The notes under the pieces were generated by a model that was not told where the DNA came from, ran no database searches, and saw only the letters and a program-made list of their open reading frames with translations. Below, in pieces: positions 1-6,583 of a stretch of 8,259 bases of DNA. The DNA is from Firmicutes bacterium UBA3910. GTDB taxonomy: Bacteria; Bacillota; Limnochordia; Darwinibacteriales; Darwinibacteriaceae. Both the position numbers and the translations under genes were made by a program. Where the stretch lies: NCBI GenBank assembly GCA_002391465.1, contig DGFC01000122.1:1-8259 (forward strand), written 5' to 3'. Numbering within the stretch: the stretch's first letter is position 1; each line of letters starts with the position of its first letter.

Positions 1-498
1 CGCCTGGGAATTGCCCAGGCACTGATTAACGAACCACGGCTCTTGATCTGTGATGAGCCCACTTCGGCCTTAGATCCCATCGGACGCAGACAGGTCTTGG
101 ACATACTGGCGTCCATCAAGGGTAGGACGACGGTGCTGTTTTCCACCCACATCCTGTCTGATGTGGAGAGGATCTGCGATCGCGTTGCAGTCCTTGAAGG
201 GGGTAGGCTTGTTCTATCAGGTACCATCTCCGAGCTGCAGAGGCAGTATCGGAGTAACAGTTTTCAGATCAGGTTTGGCGATCTGGAGCAGGCGCAGGCA
301 TTTGGAGACTGTCCGGAACTGCAGCAACCCGCCATCGATGTTCAGCAAGACGGAGACGGCCTGACAATTGTGATGGAGGATGGAGCAGGGGATGGGCAGA
401 TGCTTATTAACCTCTTGGCGGAAAAGGGGATTACGCCAGTGAAGTTCGAAATACTTGAGCCCACCTTGGAGAGTCTGTTTACGGAGGTTGTGCAGTGA
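1..498 (+). CDS. ABC exporter ATP-binding protein, 3' part (5' end outside window)
   Basis: This is the C-terminal 165 residues of an ABC ATPase that powers an ABC-2 type exporter at the inner face of the membrane. The frame is open from base 1, so the gene begins upstream. The first visible residues, RLGIAQALI, are the helix directly after the ABC signature. Walker B follows (LLICDEPTSALDP, about 14-26 of the visible part) with its catalytic Glu, then the H-loop (STHILSD). The last roughly 90 residues form the variable C-terminal domain seen in CcmA/BcrA-type drug or peptide exporter ATPases. Walker A lies outside the window. The stop overlaps the permease start (GTGA), which indicates translational coupling. 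The substrate cannot be told. The family call is secure and the specificity is not. Confidence 0.93.
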   Translation, partial: RLGIAQALINEPRLLICDEPTSALDPIGRRQVLDILASIKGRTTVLFSTHILSDVERICDRVAVLEGGRLVLSGTISELQRQYRSNSFQIRFGDLEQAQAFGDCPELQQPAIDVQQDGDGLTIVMEDGAGDGQMLINLLAEKGITPVKFEILEPTLESLFTEVVQ

Positions 499-1259
499 AC
501 TATTTTACTGTCTTCTTCAAAAAAGAGCTGATGGAAAGTGTGAGAACATACAAGCTTTTGATTATGCTCACCATTTTCCTAGTGTTTGGCATCATGAACC
601 CGCTCACCGCCAAACTCACACCAGATTTACTTAATACCTTTCTACCAGAGGGAGTGTCCATCACACTGCCAGAACCCACATCTCTGGACTCGTGGGCCCA
701 ATTCTTTAAAAACGTTACGCAGATGGGTCTGATTGTAACTGTACTTGTCTTCAGCGGAATACTGGCAAATGAAATAACAAAAGGCACTCTGATCAACCTA
801 CTAACCAAGGGCATGCCCAGGCAGGCTGTTCTTGCCGCAAAATACGCGGCGATGCTGGTGATCTGGAGTGCCAGTGTGGTTCTGTCTTTTTTGGTAACCT
901 GGGTTTACACGGTGTATCTCTTTCCAGACGGAATGGCCCAAAACCTCCTGTTTTCCGTGTCCTGCTTGTGGGCGTTTGGGGCATTTCTTTTAGCGGTGCT
1001 TCTCTGCGCCTCTACTATTGCAAGCACCCACTACAGCGGTTTACTTGTGACTGGAGCAGTGGTGGTCGTTCTCACTCTTCTTAACGCCTTTCCCGCGGTC
1101 CGGGATTACAACCCACTGGGCCTTGCTAGCAAGAACATGGCCCTGGTGAGCGACAGTGTAAAGCCGCAATCGCTTCTGCCTGCGTTAGGGATAACTCTGA
1201 TTCTTTCAGTCCTTTTACTTGTGTTGGCAGTGGTGTTGTTCCGAAAGAAACGAATCTAG
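495..1259 (+). CDS. ABC-2 type exporter permease
   Basis: This 254-residue membrane protein is the transmembrane partner of the ATPase encoded just upstream. It starts with GTG at 495, overlapping the ATPase stop as GTGA. I see about six hydrophobic helices, near residues 20-38, 77-92, 115-142, 150-176, 180-199 and 228-249, with a polar loop at 40-76 between the first two. The segment NEITKGTLINLLTKGMPRQ (about 92-110) resembles the cytoplasmic coupling helix of ABC-2 permeases, where a phrase like E..G....LL..P.SR is usual. The C-terminus is basic (FRKKRI), fitting a cytoplasmic end. The 254-residue length is normal for the family. The gene appears intact. The exported substrate is unknown. 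The pair could serve antibiotic or peptide export, or a generic efflux role. Confidence 0.9.
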   Translation: MNYFTVFFKKELMESVRTYKLLIMLTIFLVFGIMNPLTAKLTPDLLNTFLPEGVSITLPEPTSLDSWAQFFKNVTQMGLIVTVLVFSGILANEITKGTLINLLTKGMPRQAVLAAKYAAMLVIWSASVVLSFLVTWVYTVYLFPDGMAQNLLFSVSCLWAFGAFLLAVLLCASTIASTHYSGLLVTGAVVVVLTLLNAFPAVRDYNPLGLASKNMALVSDSVKPQSLLPALGITLILSVLLLVLAVVLFRKKRI

Positions 1260-1264
1260 ATTTT

Positions 1265-1300
1265 GGCCTCAGGCAGGGGGAGAAATCGCTGCCTGGGGCC
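1265..1300. terminator. Hairpin between convergent genes, possible bidirectional terminator
   Basis: The arms 1265-1276 (ggcctcaggcag) and 1289-1300 (ctgcctggggcc) form a 12-bp stem with one G-T wobble and a 12-nt loop. It starts six bases after the permease stop and ends four bases before the stop of the convergent DUF4256 pseudogene. That is the expected place for a shared terminator. Neither side has a good U-tract (TTGCT on the plus side, AAAATC on the minus side), so intrinsic termination may be inefficient. Confidence 0.6.
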
Positions 1301-1303
1301 TTG

Positions 1304-1849
1304 CTAAATCCTCAGCATACCCCGGAACCCCCTTGAGCTGTAATAGGAGTCGGCTCCGTTGTGGTAGACGAATACAGTGTTATAGCGCCTGTCGCAGAAG
1401 AGTGCGCCCCTAGATTCCTGATCTGTTCTGGGGTCTTAATCCAACTGGATGTCTTTAGATCAAATTCACCTAAGGTCTGTAAGCGGCGGTACTGCCCTTC
1501 AGTTAGGAGTTCAATACCCATCTTTTCCGCCAGCTCTAAAGCACTGTTCTCGGGAGGGTTCTTTTTCCGCGCCTGCCGCGCCTCCCCATCATAGCACAGG
1601 CTTCGCCGCCCCGCGGGGCTCTCCCGTGAGCAGTCAACGAAAATGTACTCGTCTGTTTCCAAGTCATAATCTACTACATCTGGCTCACCGCCTGTCTGTT
1701 CCATCTCGTACAAGGACCACATTTTCGTATCGTTTTCCTTAAGTCTTGCTTCTACCGGTACCCAGTCTAACTCGGGATGCCTCGAAACGCTCCCTCAGTG
1801 TCACAATTAGCTGTTCCATTTCTGTTTTGGTAAGTCTCCTTTGTCCCAT
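1304..1849 (-). pseudogene. DUF4256 family protein, disrupted by two frameshifts
   Basis: This is a degraded gene for a DUF4256 protein, a small soluble family of unknown function usually about 185-190 residues long. The start is ATG at 1849, with AAAGGAG at 1857-1863 seven bases upstream. The first frame reads MGQRRLTKTEMEQL... up to RFE, then ends at an early stop. The family continues in another frame from about 1780 (HPELDWVPVEARL, then WSLYEMEQTGGEPDVV, FVDCSRESPAGRRSLCYD and MGIELLTEGQY). A second shift in the C-run at 1407-1410 ends that frame. The expected tail (LFCDRRYNTVFVYHNGADSY ... RGFRGMLRI) resumes in the first frame and stops at 1304. The shifts are +1 and -1, so the locus keeps its expected length of about 182 codons. 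It lies 33 nt after the permease gene and was probably the third gene of that operon. The family assignment is from memory of its conserved phrases. Sequencing error in short G/C runs is the alternative to true decay. Confidence 0.85.
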
Positions 1850-1882
1850 ACCGAAGCTCCTTTCTACAAAGGGAAACTCAAC

Positions 1883-2617
1883 TTATAGAATCCATTTGCG
1901 TTCGACATTTCTAATGCTCAAATCGAACAGGAGAGATGCAAAAAGTACTAAGACAAAAAGGCTGAACCAGACCGGCAGATCGCCACTGTTATTAATGGCA
2001 GTTTTGAGAATGTCCACTCCGTAGGTGAGGGGTAGGGCATATGCCAGTGGCCTAACTGCTGTGGGCAGCTGATCCACTGGGATAAACAGCCCGCAGAGAA
2101 ACACCATGGGAAATCTAAAAAAGTTGGAAAGGGTCTGGGCCTCGAACACCTCGCGGACCGAGACTGCCACAAACAGGCCGAGAAAGGCAGAGGTTACCGC
2201 GATGAGAAAAACACCGGCAATGAGGGGCAGCCAGGTAATACCCTTGAGGGAGATCCAAAATAGAGAAAACAGAATGGGTACACAGGCGTTAAACAGACCG
2301 AAAACGATTGCGCCCGTTGTTTTGGCCAGCATAAGAAGGCGAATATCAATCGGTGCTACCAGCAGTCTTTCAAAGGACTGGCTCCTCCGCTCAAAGGTTA
2401 TTGTCACCGCCAGCATTGAAGTGGTGCCAAAGAGGATGGACATGGCAATAACGCCCGGCAGAATACTGCGAATATCTACCTCAGTGTTGGATCTTAGAAG
2501 AAACATCAGGGTCCAGGCAAAGGGAAAAATGATCCCCCAACTTATATTTGGAGGCTTGAAGTAGTAGTTTTTCACGTCTTTGACAAGAATGTTCCAAAAA
2601 GCAATCCACTTGTTCAT
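1883..2617 (-). CDS. ABC-2 type transporter permease (partner ATPase broken)
   Basis: This is a 244-residue integral membrane protein of the ABC-2 permease family, with about six helices near residues 25-42, 53-75, 98-122, 129-152, 166-185 and 215-233. The segment TFERRSQSFERLLVAPID (about 74-91) matches the conserved cytoplasmic coupling region (E.R..G....L...P). The phrase FPMVFLCGLFIPVDQLP (about 169-185), followed by PLAYALPLTYGVD, is the classic C-terminal ABC-2 signature. The start is ATG at 2617, overlapping the upstream ATPase stop as ATGA, so its translation would normally depend on ribosomes finishing the ATPase. Two premature stops in that ATPase should therefore reduce its expression and leave it without a dedicated energy source. 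The reading frame itself looks undamaged. It may be an orphan on the way to decay, or it may use another ATPase. The substrate is unknown. Confidence 0.88.
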   Translation of the reverse strand: MNKWIAFWNILVKDVKNYYFKPPNISWGIIFPFAWTLMFLLRSNTEVDIRSILPGVIAMSILFGTTSMLAVTITFERRSQSFERLLVAPIDIRLLMLAKTTGAIVFGLFNACVPILFSLFWISLKGITWLPLIAGVFLIAVTSAFLGLFVAVSVREVFEAQTLSNFFRFPMVFLCGLFIPVDQLPTAVRPLAYALPLTYGVDILKTAINNSGDLPVWFSLFVLVLFASLLFDLSIRNVERKWIL

Positions 2618-3579
2618 CGATTACTACCCCCCATACCATCCGCCTGCTGTTTAAGTGCAACACCGGTTACCTGCACGAATACGTCTTCCAGCGTGGGTTT
2701 AATCCTTCTAGCCTCGTATACGGGGCAGCCTCGAGCAGTAAAAAACTGCATAAACGGCATCAGTTGCAATTGGTTTTTACTGCGGACCTGAATACTATGG
2801 TCATCTAGGGCTGCGACCGTCATTGCAGGGAAATGCTCGCTTAGTTCTCTCGCAACACTTTTCGCACCGTCTGCTAGGGAAAACTGAACAACGCTCTCCT
2901 TCTGTGCATCCTCTATCAGCGCGGTAACCCTATCCAGTCGGACAACAGAACCACCCACTATAAACCCGATACGGTCACACAGCCTCTCAGCGTCTTCTAT
3001 GTAATGAGTGGTGAGAAAAATGGTCATGCCCTTTTGGTTTAGTGTGGATTATAAGCTGCGGATTTGGCGAGCACTCTCCACATCGATACCAGTCGTCGGT
3101 TCATCAAGGTAGAGTAGCTCCGGTTCATGAATGATCCCAGCCGCAATGGTCAGTTTCCGCTTCATACCCTAAGAATAGGCTCGAAAAGGACGCTTGCCCA
3201 CCGAGTCTAGGCCGAATAACTGGAGCAGCTCCCGTGCCCTGCGTTCCCTTTCCTTTTTTTTCATTCCGTACAGAGCGGCACAGAAGCAGAGGTTCTCGAA
3301 ACCATCCATTTCATCATAGAGATTGCTTTCATCAGGTACTATCCCGATTTTCTGTTGGGCTTTTTTTGTGTCGTTGACGCAGTCGATGTTGGACAGCCAG
3401 ATAGAACCGCTGGTAGGTCGCGCAAGTCCGGTCAACATGTTTATTGTTGTTGTCTTGCCGGCTCCATTGGGTCCTAAAAAGCCGAAAACCTCGCCCCTTA
3501 CGATGGAGAAACTCACATCCCGCACCGCGACAACATCTCCGAACCGCTTATTCAGATTCTTTACCTCTAAAAGACTCAA
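2614..3579 (-). pseudogene. ABC transporter ATP-binding protein with two in-frame stop codons
   Basis: This is a full-length ABC exporter ATPase frame (322 codons including the final stop) interrupted by TAG at 3169-3171 (codon 137) and TAA at 3049-3051 (codon 177). There is no frameshift. The start is TTG at 3579, chosen because GGAGGT at 3587-3592 sits seven bases upstream. An ATG at 3594 overlaps that site and has no ribosome binding site of its own. The pieces in order are Walker A GPNGAGKTT (36-44), a Q-loop region near IGIVPDESNLYDEM, the signature YS-stop-GMKRKLT (135-144), Walker [13 protein letters not shown] (155-166), H-loop FLTTHYIEDAERLCDR (from 188) and a normal C-terminal domain. 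The first stop falls inside the ABC signature, where relatives usually have Lys or Gln. ATG codons lie shortly after each stop, but re-initiation would give fragments that each lack Walker A or Walker B. Functional ATPase is unlikely unless stops are read through. Confidence 0.88.
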
Positions 3580-3647
3580 TCCAGGCACCTCCATTATCAG
3601 TTTCCATCTTCTACTTTTGCGGATTCTTTCCTGTTCTGTAGATCACA

Positions 3648-3660
3648 ATTGCTTAGCAAT
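3648..3660. repeat. Small inverted repeat in the divergent intergenic region
   Basis: ATTGC-TTA-GCAAT is a perfect 5-bp inverted repeat around a 3-nt centre. It lies in the 133-nt gap between the divergent ATPase (minus) and GNAT (plus) pseudogenes. A site in this position could be an operator shared by both units, but the motif is short and could be chance. I saw no convincing -35/-10 pair around it. Confidence 0.25.
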
Positions 3661-3712
3661 GTGCAGGCTTTTTGGGAGGCTGGGAGAATATGAGAAAGCA
3701 GTGTGCTGAGGG

Positions 3713-4240
3713 ATGGTGATACCATTGCGTCCGGCGATCATTGAAATTGACGAAAACCTGAGGCTGCGGGCCTAGGACGGCAACTTCAGGGTTGCTTTGC
3801 CCTGGTATGGAGATCCTGTTGTCTACTTCAACTCTGAGGGTATTAGGGATCCCACACAAGTTCCTGATTAAGACTATGTGCGCAGGATGTACCAGTATTT
3901 AGACGAAAACGGCTTACTGTACGTCATTGAGATTCTTGAGGATGGTCGTTTTTTCCCCATCGGCGATGTGACAGTGAAACAGCAGAATCTGCCCATAACA
4001 ATTGGAGTGGCTCAGTACCGCGGCAGGGGTATTGGGAAAAGGGTTATGAAGGTCGTTTTACAGAGAGCAAAGGAGCTTGGGCATGGCAAAATCTCCGATT
4101 CAGTTGTCTAAAAACACAACACAGCATCACAGAGACTCCACGAGTCCCTTGGGTGCAAATGCGTGAAAACCACCCACCGGGAGTATATTTACGAGCTGGA
4201 GCTGACGGAATGGGGGGATGACTTGTGCAGTACAAGCTGA
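3713..4240 (+). pseudogene. GNAT family N-acetyltransferase with three in-frame stop codons
   Basis: This is a complete GNAT-fold acetyltransferase frame broken by TAG at 3773-3775 (codon 21), TAA at 3869-3871 (codon 53) and TAA at 4109-4111 (codon 133), with no frameshift. Across the stops the family pattern reads on: LRLRA-stop-DGNF, VALPWYGDPVVYF, VPD-stop-DYVRRMYQYL, FFPIGDVTVKQQNLPITIG, then the acetyl-CoA binding motif A YRGRGIGKRVM (Q/R-x-x-G-x-G), and after the last stop KHNTASQRLHESLGCKCV and REYIYELEL. By recall of the family, the lost residues were Tyr, an acidic residue and Tyr, each one base from the stop seen. The start is uncertain: ATG 3713, GTG 3716 or TTG 3725 all follow GAGGG at 3708-3712, and an in-frame TGA lies at 3707. 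The frame's own stop is at 4238-4240, inside the next gene. The longest remaining piece, codons 54-132, keeps motif A but lacks the rest of the fold. Confidence 0.87.
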
Positions 4241-4689
4241 CTTTGCTTGCCGTGAAGGATGTGGAAGTGTCCAAGAGGTTTTATACTGAACTTTTTGACC
4301 AAGAAGTTGTCCTTGATTTAGGTTGTAACGTTACCTTTAGCGGAGGATTTGCCATTCAACAGGAGTTTGCTTGGCTCGTCCATCTTCCGCCTGGAGCAGT
4401 CGTAGAGAAATCGAACAACGTGGAACTGTATTTTGAAGTCGACGACTTCGATCAGTTTCTCACTAGGCTGGGGGAATACCAGGAGATTGAGTACGTGCAT
4501 TTACCGAAAAAACACGACTGGCAGCAGAGGGTGGTACGGATCTATGATCCCGATTTTCACATTATCGAGATCGGTGAGTCAAAGACCGTCATTGCAAATC
4601 GATATTTGACTGCAGGCTATTCGGTGGAAGAAACGGCCGCGATCATTCAACATCCTGTAGAGTTTGTTGAACGGGTAAAATCGCTCTAG
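4225..4689 (+). CDS. VOC superfamily (glyoxalase/bleomycin-resistance fold) protein
   Basis: This 154-residue protein has the beta-alpha-beta-beta-beta pattern of the vicinal oxygen chelate superfamily. The first half is LTLLAVKDVEVSKRFYTELF (6-25) with GGFAIQQE. The second half is VELYFEVDDFDQFLTRL (66-82), then VRIYDPDFHIIEIGE (104-118). The start is GTG at 4225, with a G-run (4212-4217) seven bases upstream. The start lies inside the 3' end of the broken GNAT gene. In metal-dependent members a His is usual near residue 10, where this protein has Val. E115 near the end is kept. A C-terminal tail of about 30 residues (NRYLTAGYSVEETAAIIQHP) follows the fold. It looks helical and is found in a subgroup I recall only as uncharacterised. 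Enzyme activity and substrate are not known. A binding or resistance role is possible. Confidence 0.82.
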   Translation: MQYKLTLLAVKDVEVSKRFYTELFDQEVVLDLGCNVTFSGGFAIQQEFAWLVHLPPGAVVEKSNNVELYFEVDDFDQFLTRLGEYQEIEYVHLPKKHDWQQRVVRIYDPDFHIIEIGESKTVIANRYLTAGYSVEETAAIIQHPVEFVERVKSL

Positions 4690-4739
4690 CGCTCCATTTT
4701 GACTATTCTTAATTGTGTATTTTGTATAGGAGGGGTTTT

Positions 4740-5267
4740 GTGCAGAACAAGACAAAACAGTTGACACTTACCGGTTTGTTTATCGCGCTCGGACTTATAC
4801 TTCCCTTTTTCACAGCCCAAATACCCACAATTGGGCGAGCGCTCCTGCCCATGCATATACCAGTCCTGCTTGCAGGCTTTATCTGTGGACCTAGCCTAGG
4901 TCTAGCTGCCGGTGCGGTTACTCCACTGCTTAGGAGCGTTCTTTTTGGTACCCCACCACTTTTTCCCATGGCCGTTGCCATGACCTTTGAACTGGCCGCA
5001 TACGGCTTTCTAACAGGATATTTATACAGCAAACTGCGGAATGGCGGTACTTTCTCCGCGTTTGTCTCTTTGATTGGTGCTATGCTCGGTGGACGTATAG
5101 TGTGGGGAGTGGCGAGCTTGATACTCTTTGGTCTCAGCGGCTCAGCCTTTGGTTGGCAAGCCTTTCTAGGAGGAGCATTTGTGAACGCTGTTCCAGGCAT
5201 TATCCTTCAGCTTGTCCTAATTCCCGCCATAGTCCTCTCTTTACAGCGAAGCGGTTTTTTACATTAA
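4740..5267 (+). CDS. ECF transporter S component (substrate-binding membrane subunit)
   Basis: This is a 175-residue hydrophobic protein with five or six predicted helices, near residues 8-24, 39-61, 74-95, 105-131 and 147-167. It resembles S components of energy-coupling factor importers, which bind a vitamin or micronutrient and dock on a shared EcfA/A'/T module. The conserved phrase LPMHIPVLLAGFICGPSLGL (36-55), followed by TPLLRSVLFGTPPLFPMA (61-78) and ELAAYG, is typical of one uncharacterised S-component subgroup. The start is GTG at 4740, preceded by AGGAGGGG at 4728-4735. An upstream in-frame GTG at 4713 has no ribosome binding site. No energising genes are nearby, as expected when several S components share one module. 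There is no room for a riboswitch in the 50-nt gap, so the substrate cannot be read from regulation. Confidence 0.82.
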   Translation: MQNKTKQLTLTGLFIALGLILPFFTAQIPTIGRALLPMHIPVLLAGFICGPSLGLAAGAVTPLLRSVLFGTPPLFPMAVAMTFELAAYGFLTGYLYSKLRNGGTFSAFVSLIGAMLGGRIVWGVASLILFGLSGSAFGWQAFLGGAFVNAVPGIILQLVLIPAIVLSLQRSGFLH

Positions 5268-5286
5268 GCGCGTAAGGAGGCATACT

Positions 5287-5874
5287 ATGAGGATACGGCA
5301 ATACGAGGCGAAAGACGAGCAGGGGTGGGTTAGGTGTAGGGTATTGGCCTTCCTGGATACAGCGTATTTCGACAACGTGTTAAGGGAAAAGGAACATTAC
5401 GCCAATCCAGCCATCGAGCTTGTGGCTGAGAAAGACGGCGGGATTGTGGGCCTCCTTGATATCGAGCTTGACCGGGCTGATGCCCCCGTCTGCTCTCCAG
5501 GCAGCGGCCTCGGTGGCATGATTTGGCATCTTGCCGTTCACCCCGATGAGCAGGGTCAGGGCATAGGCAGCGCCCTCCTGCAGGAGGCAGAAAGGCTGGC
5601 CAGGGAATTCCAAATCTGTCGGTTTCAAGCCTGGACACGGGACGATCCCCGCGTCAATGCCTGGTACATCGCCCGGGGTTTTGAGCAGAAAGAAGCGTAC
5701 TTACATGTCTATGCCGAGGGAGATGAGTGCTCCCACCTGCTACTTGGCCGCAAAGCAGGCCTCTATCCAGTAGCGTGTTTTGCCCATTATGTGGGCGAGG
5801 ATTGGGACAGGATAAAGTCAATGTTTCAGCGCGTCCATGAGTGCCGTATGTACGAGTATCAGTTTGACAAGTGA
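5287..5874 (+). CDS. GNAT family N-acetyltransferase
   Basis: This 195-residue soluble enzyme of the GNAT fold would transfer an acetyl group from acetyl-CoA to an amine. The acetyl-CoA binding motif A is clear: IWHLAVHPDEQGQGIGSALL (79-98), where Q89-G-Q-G-I-G94 is the pyrophosphate-binding loop. Motif B follows as NAWYIARGFEQ (124-134), with the Tyr often used as general acid. About 45 residues extend beyond the usual fold (HLLLGRKAGLYPVACFAHYV and onwards). The start is ATG at 5287, with AAGGAGG six bases upstream. It lies 19 nt after the ECF S component gene, so the two are probably co-transcribed. Its end overlaps a possible GTG of the next gene as GTGA. The acceptor substrate is unknown: an antibiotic, a small amine or a protein N-terminus are all possible. 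Confidence 0.88.
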   Translation: MRIRQYEAKDEQGWVRCRVLAFLDTAYFDNVLREKEHYANPAIELVAEKDGGIVGLLDIELDRADAPVCSPGSGLGGMIWHLAVHPDEQGQGIGSALLQEAERLAREFQICRFQAWTRDDPRVNAWYIARGFEQKEAYLHVYAEGDECSHLLLGRKAGLYPVACFAHYVGEDWDRIKSMFQRVHECRMYEYQFDK

Positions 5875-5909
5875 CCCAACTGGAGGCTGAGCTCAAATTG
5901 GAGAACAGT

Positions 5910-6506
5910 ATGGATAAGAGCCAGGTGCAGGAGACACTAAAAAGAATGCTGGAGGCCGATCTGCAGAAGAGGCAGGAACTGATCGAGAGGGGAGAACTGT
6001 TTGAGGGTTATCACCCTGAAATGGAAGCGATTCACGCCGCCAACACCAAAAGGCTGGAAGAGATCATCAGCGACTTTGGTTTTCCCACGCTACGCCGGGT
6101 AGGCGAAGAAGCGGCTGAAGCAGCTTGGCTTGTTGTAATGCATTCCGTCGGTAATCCGCCTTTTATGCGCAACGTTCTCGCTCTACTCAAAGGCTCAGAA
6201 TATGAAGGAGAAATAGAACCGAGGCAGCTTGCCTATTTGGAAGACCGGATCAGGGTTCTGTCCGGGCAGACGCAGATTTACGGGACCCAGTTTGATTGGG
6301 ACGAAAACGGTGTGCTCTCTCCTGCTCCCCTTGCCTACCCGGAGCAGGTAGACGAGCTGCGCAGAAGTATCGGCCTACCTTCGTTGGCTGAGCAGACTGA
6401 AAGAATGAGAGAAAGGGTTCGCCAAGAGGGGGACACACCTCCCACGGATCCCTTGGCTTGGAAGCAAAAGAGTGAGGAATGGGCGAAAAAGGTGGGCTGG
6501 TTGTAA
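5910..6506 (+). CDS. DUF6624-type protein, unknown function
   Basis: This soluble, charged protein of 198 residues matches, by recall, the DUF6624 family. Its hallmarks are visible: GFPTLRRVGEEAAEAAWLVVMHS (57-79), a region ending RQLAYLEDRIRVLSGQTQIYGTQF (105-128), and EQVDELRRSIGLPSLAEQ (145-162). Family members keep the W..VG..A..AAWL..QH pattern, the LAYL.DR segment and YGTQF, suggesting a conserved active or binding site, but I know of no established activity. I chose ATG 5910 because GGAG at 5900-5903 is six bases upstream. An in-frame GTG at 5871 overlaps the previous stop but has no ribosome binding site. If that GTG is used, the protein gains 13 residues. The N-terminal 55 residues are rich in Glu, Lys and Arg and likely helical. 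No signal peptide is seen. Confidence 0.75.
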   Translation: MDKSQVQETLKRMLEADLQKRQELIERGELFEGYHPEMEAIHAANTKRLEEIISDFGFPTLRRVGEEAAEAAWLVVMHSVGNPPFMRNVLALLKGSEYEGEIEPRQLAYLEDRIRVLSGQTQIYGTQFDWDENGVLSPAPLAYPEQVDELRRSIGLPSLAEQTERMRERVRQEGDTPPTDPLAWKQKSEEWAKKVGWL

Positions 6507-6583
6507 TGGTAGCTAGTCCATTGAAAACTCGTTTCGATGTTGAGTTTGGTGTGTATTACGTAAATCTACCATGCACTGTACAG

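Noticed and set aside
2106..2564. Open frame on the plus strand opposite the ABC-2 permease
   Set aside because: Its composition is an antisense reflection of hydrophobic codons. The opposite strand carries clear ABC-2 permease motifs and ATGA coupling.
3049..4111. Reassigned stop codons (UAG/UAA read as amino acids) explaining the in-frame stops
   Set aside because: Intact genes here end at UAG (1257, 4687) and UAA (1883, 5265, 6504, 7664) exactly where their families end. The lost residues differ (Lys/Gln, Leu/Ile, Tyr, acidic), so no single reassignment fits.
4699..4727. TTGACT with TTGTAT as a promoter for the ECF S component gene
   Set aside because: The -35 is good but the -10 matches only three of six bases, and transcription would begin inside the ribosome binding site at 4728-4735. 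Read-through from the VOC gene is simpler.
4709..5200. Long open frame on the minus strand opposite the ECF S component gene
   Set aside because: It is rich in Pro, Lys and Arg with no family likeness, has no ribosome binding site, and mirrors a well-supported membrane protein gene on the plus strand.
6480..6530. Terminator after the DUF6624 gene
   Set aside because: Only a short TAGCTA palindrome and partial complementarity are present, with no stable stem and no U-tract.
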